The translations under genes were made by a program, and so were the position numbers. From Methanomethylovorans sp041447285 (GTDB lineage Archaea > Halobacteriota > Methanosarcinia > Methanosarcinales > Methanosarcinaceae), in NCBI RefSeq assembly GCF_041447285.1, contig NZ_JBGMEB010000006.1, positions 432,043-496,042 of the forward strand: a stretch of 64,000 nt of DNA, read 5' to 3'. Below are positions 32,413 through 40,501 of this stretch, piece after piece; positions within the stretch are counted from its first letter, which is position 1; each line of letters starts with the position of its first letter. The notes under the pieces were generated by a model that was given only the letters and a program-made list of their open reading frames with translations, made no database searches and was not told the DNA's origin.

Positions 32413-33843
32413 ATGAGTGAAAAGTTACAAAAGATCCTTAAAGAGAAAGGACCGATAAAGAAAATAGGTGTTATCGGTATGGGATATGTAGGTATCCCCG
32501 CAGCTGCATTGTTTGCAGATGCTCCATGTTTTGATCATGTATTTGGTTTCCAGAGAGCTTCATCTTCATCAGGCTACAAGATCGATATGCTTAACAAAGG
32601 TGAGAGTCCTCTCAAAGGTGAGGAGCCCGGACTTGAAGATCTGTTGAAAAAGGTCACAAAGGCAGGGAAATTCACCTGTACATCTGATTTCTCAAAGATA
32701 AGCGAGCTTGATGCTGTTACGTTGGCTATCCAGACACCCTTTGAAGACCCAAAAAGCCTGTCACCGGATTTCAGTGCACTTATAGAGGGCATCACAAATG
32801 TCGGTAAGAATCTAAGGAAAGGCATGCTTGTAGTGCTTGAGTCAACAATTACTCCAGGCACTACCGTTGGTATGGCAAGAGAGATCCTTGAAAAAGAATC
32901 TGGTCTTGTTGCAGGCGAGGACTTTGCGCTTGCCCATGCTCCTGAGAGGGTAATGGTTGGAAGGCTGTTGCAGAACATAAGAGAGCATGACAGAATAGTT
33001 GGTGGTATTGACGATGTGTGTACCAAGCGTGCAGTTGAGTTATACACCCCAGTGCTTACTAAGGGTAAAGTCATACCCATGACAGCTACTGCTGCCGAGG
33101 TCACTAAGACCGCTGAGAACACTTTCAGAGACTTGCAGATAGCAGCAGTTAACCAGCTTGCTCTGTACTGTGAAGCTATGGGCATTAATGTATACGATGT
33201 CCGTGCAGGTGTTGCAAGCCTTAAAGGCGAAGGCATCACTAGAGCCATTCTCTATCCCGGTGCAGGAGTCGGTGGACACTGTTTGACAAAGGATACTTAT
33301 CACCTGGAGCGTGGTGTCACCCTTGGTACAGAACCACTGGATTATCCGGAAGATGCTGAATCAATCTATGTACTTGCCAGAAGGGTTAATGATTTCATGC
33401 CTAAGCATATGTTCAATCTTACCGTTAAGGCTCTGGAGAGAGTTGGCAAAAAGCCAAAAGGTATCAAGATCGCAATGCTTGGATGGGCTTTCCTTAATGA
33501 CTCTGACGATGCCCGTAATCCACCATCAGAACTATACAGGGACCTTGCTCTGGCAGCTGGCTGTGAGATAAAGGTACACGATCCTCATGTACTTCACTAT
33601 CCCGGTTTAGAGATACATGCTAATATTGATGAAGTATTGACTGGAGCTGATGTAGTTGTTGTTTTCACAGGTCACAAGCAATATTTCGGCCTGACACCTG
33701 CTGAAATTAAGCAGAAGATGGGCACGAAGCAGCCTCTGGTCATTGATGGCCGTAATGTGGTAGATCCTGACAAGTTCATCAACGCAGGTTTTGTTTACAA
33801 GGGAATAGGAAGAGGAGACAAGAACAGTCACCCCTTAAAGTGA
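32413..33843 (+). CDS. UDP-N-acetyl-D-glucosamine/mannosamine 6-dehydrogenase (WbpA/WecC-like)
   Basis: Nucleotide-sugar dehydrogenase of 476 residues that oxidises C6 of a UDP-HexNAc to the uronic acid with two NAD. The Rossmann motif IGVIGMGYVGIPAAALF, VVLESTITPGTT, the lysine in EVTKTAENTFRDLQIA and the catalytic cysteine in GAGVGGHCLTKDTYHL are intact, as is the C-terminal UDP-binding domain. The open frame reaches back to 32338, but GGAAAGTGA points to ATG 32413, and the extra residues overlap the previous gene. As the last of four genes it provides the first step: UDP-GlcNAc to UDP-GlcNAcA. T-rich sequence follows the stop. Confidence 0.9.
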   Translation: MSEKLQKILKEKGPIKKIGVIGMGYVGIPAAALFADAPCFDHVFGFQRASSSSGYKIDMLNKGESPLKGEEPGLEDLLKKVTKAGKFTCTSDFSKISELDAVTLAIQTPFEDPKSLSPDFSALIEGITNVGKNLRKGMLVVLESTITPGTTVGMAREILEKESGLVAGEDFALAHAPERVMVGRLLQNIREHDRIVGGIDDVCTKRAVELYTPVLTKGKVIPMTATAAEVTKTAENTFRDLQIAAVNQLALYCEAMGINVYDVRAGVASLKGEGITRAILYPGAGVGGHCLTKDTYHLERGVTLGTEPLDYPEDAESIYVLARRVNDFMPKHMFNLTVKALERVGKKPKGIKIAMLGWAFLNDSDDARNPPSELYRDLALAAGCEIKVHDPHVLHYPGLEIHANIDEVLTGADVVVVFTGHKQYFGLTPAEIKQKMGTKQPLVIDGRNVVDPDKFINAGFVYKGIGRGDKNSHPLK

Positions 33844-33929
33844 CCTTTCTCCTTTTTACTTTTTTATAAACTTATTTTTATAAACTTTTTTTTTACTTCA
33901 GTAATGCGGGCTTATTATAAATTTAATGT

Positions 33930-34838
33930 TCATTTGCATTTAGCAAATTCCATTAGCCCCTCTTCAAGTGAAACTTTTGGTTCAAAACCTAGTATTCTCC
34001 TTGCACTTGAAATATCAGAACAACTATGTTTAATGTCTCCTGGTCTTTCAGGCATATATTGTATTGGTACATCCACATCAAATGTCTTAAGGATCATGCG
34101 TGCAAGCTCGGTTACTGTTGTGCTTTTTCCTGTTCCTGCATTGAACACGTGGCCATTAGCATCCTCATTTTCAATTAAGAGGAGAATCATATCGACTATA
34201 TCATGAACTGATATAAAATCCCGGGTCTGGGTACCATCACCGAAGATCACAGGACTTTCTTTTGCTTTGGCTTTATCTATGAAACGGGATATTACGCCGG
34301 AATATGGATTGCGTGGATCTTGTCTGGGGCTGTAGATGTTGAACGGACGAATACAGCAGGAAGGTAGCCCAAAAGCTCTGTTATACATCATACAATATTT
34401 TTCTCCGCACAGCTTGCTGGCACCATAAGGAGAAAGAGGATCCTGTGGATGTGACTCTGTAACTGGAGTGTACAAAGTATTTCCATAAACAGCTGCAGAG
34501 CTTATGTATATGAACTTGGATATCGCAGAATTGCGGGCAGCTTCCAGCAGGTTTAGAGTACCAAATACATTATTTTGTGCATCGAATAGGGGATTTTCCA
34601 TGGAGGCAGTTACACTGATCTGAGCTGCAGTATGGATTACAACATCACTTTGTTTTACAAGGTCTGCAGCAATTTCATCTTTAATGTCCCCTTTTACAAC
34701 ATGGACACCATGAGGCACAGCCTCTCTTGTAGTAGATGAGTAATTATCCAGCACTGTAATCTTCGCTTTTTCATGCAGCGTGTCTACAAGATAGCTGCCA
34801 ACTTGGCCTAAACCGCCGGTGATAAGTATTCGTTGCAT
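33930..34838 (-). CDS. NAD-dependent nucleotide-sugar epimerase/dehydratase (extended SDR)
   Basis: Extended short-chain dehydrogenase of 302 residues. The Rossmann motif TGGLGQVGSYL, the catalytic YGASKLCGEKY (YxxxK), the serine in YISSAAVYGN and the sugar-binding RPFNIYSPRQDPRNPYSGV are intact. The layout is that of UDP-glucose/UDP-GlcNAc 4-epimerases; exact specificity is not clear. It lies on the opposite strand and converges on the Wbp-type operon. A second epimerase of the same family is at 37.2 kb, so the two probably make different sugars for the surface glycan. Confidence 0.88.
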   Translation of the reverse strand: MQRILITGGLGQVGSYLVDTLHEKAKITVLDNYSSTTREAVPHGVHVVKGDIKDEIAADLVKQSDVVIHTAAQISVTASMENPLFDAQNNVFGTLNLLEAARNSAISKFIYISSAAVYGNTLYTPVTESHPQDPLSPYGASKLCGEKYCMMYNRAFGLPSCCIRPFNIYSPRQDPRNPYSGVISRFIDKAKAKESPVIFGDGTQTRDFISVHDIVDMILLLIENEDANGHVFNAGTGKSTTVTELARMILKTFDVDVPIQYMPERPGDIKHSCSDISSARRILGFEPKVSLEEGLMEFAKCK

Positions 34839-34993
34839 GTTGTTTTAAATGGACATTTATAAGATATATAACATTCGATATATCTCTAAGATCTTGATTT
34901 TTAGAGAAAGCCTATACTAATATGTGATTTCAGGTATTTCCTGAAATTCTTGATAATCGCGTATTAAAAAAAGACAAAAACTTGAATCAATGA

Positions 34994-35131
34994 TCAGGCG
35001 ATTTGCTCTTTTTTAGAGGTAATAGCCGCATTAAGGCAATGTAAAGTACAATACATATTTTCTTTGATGTACCCTTCATATACGTGGATAGGGGCTCCAC
35101 AAACAACACACTTGACTTCAATAAGTTCCAT
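34994..35131 (-). CDS. 45-residue zinc-ribbon-like protein
   Basis: Very short gene encoding 45 residues with two cysteine pairs: KCVVCGAPIHVY near the N-terminus and MYCTLHCLNAA about 17 residues later (C8-x2-C11 ... C28-x3-C32). The spacing fits a single treble-clef or zinc-ribbon knuckle of the TRASH/MYM type seen in archaeal metal-sensing and small regulatory proteins. GGAG seven bases before the ATG and a TATA element about 95 bases upstream (near 35224-35233 on this strand) support it as real. Isolated between the epimerase and the second dehydrogenase gene. The role is unknown; DNA or protein binding is a guess. Confidence 0.65.
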   Translation of the reverse strand: MELIEVKCVVCGAPIHVYEGYIKENMYCTLHCLNAAITSKKEQIA

Positions 35132-35164
35132 TTGAATCGCTCCGTTTTATTTTGTACCTATTCC

Positions 35165-35258
35165 AATCATACACAAACTCATTCTTTTTAGGAATTTGTT
35201 CCGAATATGAGGATGTATTTGCATATATATAAAATCATCTATACCAAAGTGTATGATT
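35165..35258. repeat. 10-bp inverted repeat bracketing a TATA element
   Basis: Aatcatacac at 35165-35174 is matched perfectly in reverse complement by gtgtatgatt at 35249-35258. The TATA element at 35222-35233 lies between the arms. The spacing (74 bases) is long for a single repressor dimer but could serve two sites. Confidence 0.6.
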
Positions 35259-35409
35259 ATCATCATCATTATGAGAGACATCTCTCTATAGCTGGGTGCG
35301 TGTGAAAAAGTCCCGTTCAATATTTATACAACTAATACTATACTTTATTTGAAATTATTATATTCAGATTATATGCCACAGTTTAGAGGTCAGATATATG
35401 CTTCGCTAA

Positions 35410-35480
35410 ATGCTTTTTCCTCGCATCACAATGAAAACAATTTGTGCTTGACTTGACAGGATCAAGGAAGGAAAAAGCAT
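35410..35480. repeat. 12-bp perfect inverted repeat in the leader of the dehydrogenase gene
   Basis: atgctttttcct (35410-35421) and aggaaaaagcat (35469-35480) are perfect inverted copies with a 47-base spacer, ending 46 bases before the ATG at 35527. In RNA they could form a 12-bp stem in the 5' leader. Confidence 0.7.
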
Positions 35481-35526
35481 AGGGTAATCTATGCATCTTC
35501 AATTTTATTTATTTAAGAGGGTTAAA

Positions 35527-37200
35527 ATGTCAGTAAAAAACGAAAAATATCAATCCATCAGTCCTGATGGAGAAGAATTTACGCTTCCTACAACTGAAAT
35601 GTACTTTGAGGAATATAAAAGAGTAGAAACTTTAGCCAATAAGGCCCGGGAAGAAGGAAAAGAAATTGTTGTGGTAATGGGAGTTGGATTTGTAGGATCC
35701 GTGATGGCTGCTATTATTGCAGATACCAAAGATGAAAATGGGAATTATACTAAATTTGTGATCGGTTGTCAAAGACCAAGCACCCGCAGTTACTGGAAAA
35801 TTCCAATCTTAAACAGGGGTTTATCTCCTGTTAAATCGGAAGACAAAGAAGTCGATGAAATAATCAAACGCACGGTTCTTGAAACAAAGACTCTTACTGC
35901 AACGTATAATAACGATTGTCTGAAACTGGCCGATATCGTTGTAGTGGATATTCAGTGTGACTATGTGAAATGCAGCCTTGGTAATGTCAGAACTGGTGAA
36001 GCTGACATGGCTGCACTGGAAGCTTCCATGAGAACAGTCGGAGAGAATATCCGTCCTGAGTGTCTTGTGCTTATCGAAACAACAGTTGCACCCGGAACAA
36101 CTGAATTCGTTGCTCTTCCACTTCTTAAGAAGGCTTTCTATAAGCGCGGAATTGGATCCACACCGCTACTTGCTCATAGTTTCGAACGTGTCATGCCAGG
36201 TAAGGAATATGTGGCAAGTGTACGTGATTTCTGGAGAGTTTGTGCAGGATGCACTCCTGAAGCAACTAAAAAGGTTGAAAAGTTCCTGCGAGAAATAATA
36301 AACACTAAAGACTATCCTCTTACTGTAATGGATAGGCCGATAGAGTCTGAAACAGCGAAGATCGTTGAGAACTCGTACCGTGCAACTATTCTGGCTTTTC
36401 TCAATGAATGGAGTCTTTTTTCCGAAAGGAATGGAGTGGACCTGGTGAAAGTAATAGATGCCATTAAAATGCGTCCTACTCACAGTAATATCATTTTCCC
36501 GGGACCTGGGATTGGAGGATATTGCCTTCCTAAGGACGGAGGTCTTGGATATTGGTCATATAAGCATATCTTAGGGTTTGAAGATGGAGATGAGGTCTTT
36601 AAGATTACTCCCACAGCCATTGACGTAAATGATACCAGGGCACTTCATGTAGCTGAGATCACAAGAGATGCTCTTCGAAATATGGACAGATACATAGCAG
36701 GAGCAGATGTGCTGATATGCGGAGCCAGCTACAGGCAGGACGTAGGTGACACCAGGTACAGTGGCAGCGAAATTGTGGTCAGGAAACTCACAGAAATGGG
36801 AGCCGAAATGCGCGTGCATGATCCTTATGTAGACCACTGGTACGAACTGGAAAGCCAGGATACATATCCAGTTTCTGGTCAATCATGGAAGCGCTTCTTC
36901 AGAAATCAGGATGAGTTAGTTGACTTAGAAATTCAAACTGACTTCTCTGAAGCTATCAAAGGTATTGAAGCATTGATCCTAGCTGTTCCACACAACGATT
37001 ACCTTAACCTTGATCCTGATTCCATTGTTAAAATGGCAGGCGGGCCGATTGCTGTCGTAGACTGTTTCGGAATATTATCGGACGATAAAATAAAACGATA
37101 TTTTGAGCTTGGATGTGAAGTCAAAGCTCTTGGTAGAGGCCATGTACAAAAAATTAAAACAGAAGTAAAGAGAGAGAAGCTTGGAAAGATCTCTTACTAA
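35527..37200 (+). CDS. atypical long UDP-glucose/GDP-mannose dehydrogenase family protein
   Basis: Nucleotide-sugar dehydrogenase of 557 residues, roughly 100 more than the usual 430-480. A 45-residue N-terminal extension precedes the Rossmann motif VVVMGVGFVGSVMAA. The central helix motif SETAKIVENSYRATILAFLNEW and the catalytic cysteine in GPGIGGYCLPKDGGLGYW are present, and the UDP-binding C-terminal domain carries an insertion (SQDTYPVSGQSWKRFFRNQDEL). The coordinates start at ATG 35527 with GAGGG upstream; the frame opens at 35491 without one. It is coupled to an epimerase gene. Substrate unknown; the insertions suggest a different sugar from that of the dehydrogenase at 32.4 kb. Confidence 0.85.
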   Translation: MSVKNEKYQSISPDGEEFTLPTTEMYFEEYKRVETLANKAREEGKEIVVVMGVGFVGSVMAAIIADTKDENGNYTKFVIGCQRPSTRSYWKIPILNRGLSPVKSEDKEVDEIIKRTVLETKTLTATYNNDCLKLADIVVVDIQCDYVKCSLGNVRTGEADMAALEASMRTVGENIRPECLVLIETTVAPGTTEFVALPLLKKAFYKRGIGSTPLLAHSFERVMPGKEYVASVRDFWRVCAGCTPEATKKVEKFLREIINTKDYPLTVMDRPIESETAKIVENSYRATILAFLNEWSLFSERNGVDLVKVIDAIKMRPTHSNIIFPGPGIGGYCLPKDGGLGYWSYKHILGFEDGDEVFKITPTAIDVNDTRALHVAEITRDALRNMDRYIAGADVLICGASYRQDVGDTRYSGSEIVVRKLTEMGAEMRVHDPYVDHWYELESQDTYPVSGQSWKRFFRNQDELVDLEIQTDFSEAIKGIEALILAVPHNDYLNLDPDSIVKMAGGPIAVVDCFGILSDDKIKRYFELGCEVKALGRGHVQKIKTEVKREKLGKISY

Positions 37201-37223
37201 TGGCTATAATGGAGGCGTACAAT

Positions 37224-38162
37224 ATGGAAAACAAAAAAGTCATAGTAACCGGTGGAATGGGTTTTATTGGCTCTCATCTTACTGAAAAGTTACTTGATGA
37301 AAACGAAGTAACGGTTATTGATAATGAATCTACCGGCAGAATAGGGAACATAAAACACCTGCTTGATCACAAAAACCTTACTGTGGTCAAGGGAAGCATT
37401 GTGGATTTGGATCTGGTCAAAATATTTAAAGGCAAAGACTACGTTTTCCACCTTGCTGCTATTCCAAGTGTTCCTCGAAGTGTTAAAGATCCTTTCTCTT
37501 CAAATGAAGCAAATGTGACCGGAACTTTAAAAGTCCTCATCGCAGCGAAGGATTCAGGTATCAAGAAGGTCATCTTTTCGTCCTCTTCTTCAGTTTACGG
37601 AGATACTCCAATACTTCCCAAAAAAGAAGATATGCCTGTAAATCCCCAGTCTCCTTACGCCATTACAAAAGCTACAGGAGAAATGTACTGCAGAGTATTC
37701 CAGGAGCTATACGGCCTTCCTACCGTTTGCCTGAGATACTTCAATGTATTCGGGCCAAGGCAGGATCCAACTTCCCAATATGCAGCTGTGATTCCTAAAT
37801 TCATTACATCAATCCTGAATGATGAAAGTCCTGTTATATTTGGTGATGGTGGGCAGAGCAGAGATTTCAATTTTATCAAACATGTGGTAAATGCTAACAT
37901 CCTGTCCTGTGAATCTGATAAAACAGGTGTGTATAATATAGCATGTGGAAGACGAATCACTATCAATGAACTGGTCGGTCATATCAATAATATACTTGGA
38001 AAAGATGTGAAACCAACTTATATAGATGCTAGACCCGGGGACATAAAACACTCTTTGGCAGATATCAATAAAGCCAAGGGTTTTGGTTACAACCCTGTAG
38101 GCAATTTCAAAGATGAACTTGCTGAAGTTGTCAGATGGTTTGAATCCCAAGGCTCAAAATAA
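37224..38162 (+). CDS. NAD-dependent nucleotide-sugar epimerase (extended SDR, second copy)
   Basis: Extended SDR of 312 residues with VTGGMGFIGSHL (NAD binding), the serine segment IFSSSSSVYGD, the catalytic YAITKATGEMY, and RYFNVFGPRQDPTSQYAAV (sugar-nucleotide binding). This is the UDP-GlcNAc/UDP-glucuronate C4-epimerase type (WbpP/GalE-like). The ATG at 37224 has GGAGG eight bases upstream; an ATG at 37200 overlapping the dehydrogenase stop is in frame and cannot be excluded. Directly following a nucleotide-sugar dehydrogenase, it may epimerise the uronic acid just made, as in galacturonate or GalNAcA synthesis. Confidence 0.9.
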   Translation: MENKKVIVTGGMGFIGSHLTEKLLDENEVTVIDNESTGRIGNIKHLLDHKNLTVVKGSIVDLDLVKIFKGKDYVFHLAAIPSVPRSVKDPFSSNEANVTGTLKVLIAAKDSGIKKVIFSSSSSVYGDTPILPKKEDMPVNPQSPYAITKATGEMYCRVFQELYGLPTVCLRYFNVFGPRQDPTSQYAAVIPKFITSILNDESPVIFGDGGQSRDFNFIKHVVNANILSCESDKTGVYNIACGRRITINELVGHINNILGKDVKPTYIDARPGDIKHSLADINKAKGFGYNPVGNFKDELAEVVRWFESQGSK

Positions 38163-38225
38163 GGCCTTTTCTTTTTTAAGTCTCAAAGATACGAATAATT
38201 TGTCCACAGAAATCAGAGCATCAAT

Positions 38226-39182
38226 ATGGATATACTAATTACGACACATACAGAATTTGGCTTTGTGAATGACAAGCACATAATTCCGGATAAAAGTGCT
38301 ACTGACGGAGTGTACAAAGGAGTTCCAAATCTTATTAAAATTGCAGATAAATACGGTGCAAAAATAACTTTTGCAGTTATGCCGGAAGTAACTGCATATT
38401 TCCCAAAGGACATTGACCATGAATTAGGATTGCATATTCATTCAGGCTGGGAAGAATTTCACCGTGGAGACTTCAGTTTTTATGTAGGTGATTCTTTTTT
38501 AAGAGAGAATACTAACCAATCCAGTACTTCTACCGTATTACGAGACTATTCTTATGAAGAACAACTGGATATGATCAAAATTGGTAAAGGCCATATTTAC
38601 GAAACATTTGGGATCGAGCCAACCAGTTTTGTTGCTGGGAGATGGTCTATAAACAATGACACAGTGAAAGCGTTAATAAAGACAGGCTTTAAATGCGACT
38701 GTTCTGCCCCTGCACATTCTAAACCATGTCATCACGATTGGTCAAAGCTTCCAAGAATATGTATGCCCTATCATCCAAGTGCAGATGATTATCAAAGAAG
38801 AGGGGACCTGCATCTTTTAGAAATTCCGGTATCCCAGATGTTCCCATCAGGAAATGTAAATCCTGAAAGTGTGCCTGTTTATGGTTTATCGTGGTTTAAA
38901 GCCTGTTTCTTGGAGTATTATAATCAAAATGCACCCTTATTCCATATTTGTTTACATTCTCCCTGTATGGTTGACCCATACTTTACATCAGCTATGGATG
39001 ATTTTCTGAAGTTTATTTCAAAACATGATAATATTAACTTTAGATTTGCTTCCGAGATAGCCGAGTACAACGATTTTGTTGCCAAAACAAACATACTTCC
39101 ATATTTACCCAGGATAAATCGGAGTATTTTGAGAATTGGATTGAAAACTGTCAGATCAAAGGCTTTTGGTGGCAGAAAATGA
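38226..39182 (+). CDS. polysaccharide deacetylase-like (NodB-fold) protein
   Basis: Protein of 318 residues. ITTHTEFGF, FAVMPEVTAYF, the metal-site motif HELGLHIHSGWEEF and FVAGRWSINNDTVKALIKTGFKCDCS are those of the NodB/carbohydrate esterase 4-like barrel, with HLHLLEIPVSQMFPSG and LFHICLHSPCMVD later. The standard H-x(3-4)-H metal pair appears as HIH and the first catalytic aspartate may be the one in KDIDHELG; the fit is imperfect, so activity is not assured. It lies in the glycan cluster and its stop overlaps the flippase ATG by 4 bases, so it may trim acetyl groups from the sugar before or after export. Confidence 0.75.
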   Translation: MDILITTHTEFGFVNDKHIIPDKSATDGVYKGVPNLIKIADKYGAKITFAVMPEVTAYFPKDIDHELGLHIHSGWEEFHRGDFSFYVGDSFLRENTNQSSTSTVLRDYSYEEQLDMIKIGKGHIYETFGIEPTSFVAGRWSINNDTVKALIKTGFKCDCSAPAHSKPCHHDWSKLPRICMPYHPSADDYQRRGDLHLLEIPVSQMFPSGNVNPESVPVYGLSWFKACFLEYYNQNAPLFHICLHSPCMVDPYFTSAMDDFLKFISKHDNINFRFASEIAEYNDFVAKTNILPYLPRINRSILRIGLKTVRSKAFGGRK

Positions 39183-40501
39183 AGCAGATTTTAAGTTCTA
39201 CCTTTTGGCATAGTTTTTCAATTGTTTATGAACGAGTCCTTCATGAAAAACTTAGTTCAGATGCCAAAGGCTTCTTAAATAATATTTTTTATGTAGGAGG
39301 AGGGGTAGCAGTCTCAACTGTCTTTTCCTTCCTCTTCAATATTTTATCAGGAAGGTGGCTTGGTCCATCTCTTTATGGAGAATATGCTCTTGTTGAGACC
39401 GTTTCCATGTTTCTGTATATCCCCATGTTAATGGGATTCCACGCTTCTCTGGTAAAATATAATGCTGAAAAGAAGAACCATGAGAGACAGCAAAGCATAA
39501 TTTCAACAACTTATTTATTAGTTTCTGCATTCACGGTTATTTCTGTATTGATTTATCTCCTATTTTCATCGCAGATCAGTAAAACATTATCAATATCAGA
39601 GGGTTTATACTATTATTCAATTCTCTATGCTGTATTATATGTAGTCTATACAATTACCACAGAAACATTAAAAAGCCTGCATGATTTGAAAAAATATTCT
39701 CTCATTAAGCCAGTATTTTCTATCTTACTGCTAATATCATTTTTGTATTTCATGTCTATTGATTTCGTTTCTTCCAAATCAATGATCTTTGCAATGTATA
39801 TTGCTTATGGTGTCACAGGTCTGATCTTACTATATTCGCTAAGAAAATATTTCATTTTTAAGTTGGAGAAAAAATGGATAAGTCAACTGACAAAGTATAG
39901 TTTTTATGCAGTAATGGGCGGATTATCTTTTGTACTCTACACAAATATTGATAAAATATTGATCAATAAATACATGGATATAGCCGATGTAGGAATTTAC
40001 AGAGCTTATAACTATGCATTCATTTCAATTATTCAAGTCTTAATCATCACTTTTGGTACTGTTTTTTTCCCGTATGCTTCGATGTCCAATAACAAAAAAA
40101 TGCTATTTTCAAAGATAAATAAAGTAATTCCTTACTTTATATTATTGGGATTACCTCTTGCTATGATAAGTGGTTTTATTGTTCTGTTACTCTATGGGAA
40201 TGAGTACGAATTTAATATGAAACTGGCTCTCTTGTTTGGGATTGCAGGATTGTGTATTGCAATTGATAATTTGTATGGCCAGCTTATGAGTTCCATTGGA
40301 ATAAAGGGAATCAAAATTGTTTCTTTTGCGGCAGTGGTCATGGCTTTAACTAACACTTTCCTAAATATGTTTTTAATTCCATTGATGGGGATTGAAGGTG
40401 CTGTTGTAGCAACTACTGTTTCTTTCCTGGTCTCGATTTCAATCATGTTGTCAAAAAGAAGTTATATCTATGATTCAGAGGGATATGATGTTGGAAACTG
40501 A
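39179..40501 (+). CDS. polysaccharide/lipid-linked oligosaccharide flippase (Wzx/MATE-like)
   Basis: Membrane protein of 440 residues with about 12-14 helices. The N-terminal GRWLGPSLYGEYALVETV, then the helix blocks and YTNIDKILINKYMDIADVGIYRAYNYAF and YGNEYEFNMKLALLFGIAG, match the polysaccharide transport (RfbX/Wzx) family that flips lipid-linked glycans across the membrane. Its codon composition is notably AT-rich. It overlaps the deacetylase-like gene by 4 bases at the start and the FemAB-like gene by about 14 bases at the end, which indicates a tightly coupled operon. It is the likely exporter for the glycan made by the surrounding genes. Confidence 0.88.
   Translation: MKQILSSTFWHSFSIVYERVLHEKLSSDAKGFLNNIFYVGGGVAVSTVFSFLFNILSGRWLGPSLYGEYALVETVSMFLYIPMLMGFHASLVKYNAEKKNHERQQSIISTTYLLVSAFTVISVLIYLLFSSQISKTLSISEGLYYYSILYAVLYVVYTITTETLKSLHDLKKYSLIKPVFSILLLISFLYFMSIDFVSSKSMIFAMYIAYGVTGLILLYSLRKYFIFKLEKKWISQLTKYSFYAVMGGLSFVLYTNIDKILINKYMDIADVGIYRAYNYAFISIIQVLIITFGTVFFPYASMSNNKKMLFSKINKVIPYFILLGLPLAMISGFIVLLLYGNEYEFNMKLALLFGIAGLCIAIDNLYGQLMSSIGIKGIKIVSFAAVVMALTNTFLNMFLIPLMGIEGAVVATTVSFLVSISIMLSKRSYIYDSEGYDVGN

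Larger units (their letters stand above)
35132..35526. promoter_or_regulatory. 395-bp divergent intergenic region with two inverted repeats
   Basis: No gene is visible. It holds a TATA element (catatatataaa, 35222-35233) best placed for the small zinc-ribbon gene on the minus strand, a TATA-like tatttataca near 35319-35328 for the plus strand, and two perfect inverted repeats listed separately. It separates two oppositely transcribed units of the glycan cluster. Confidence 0.5.
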
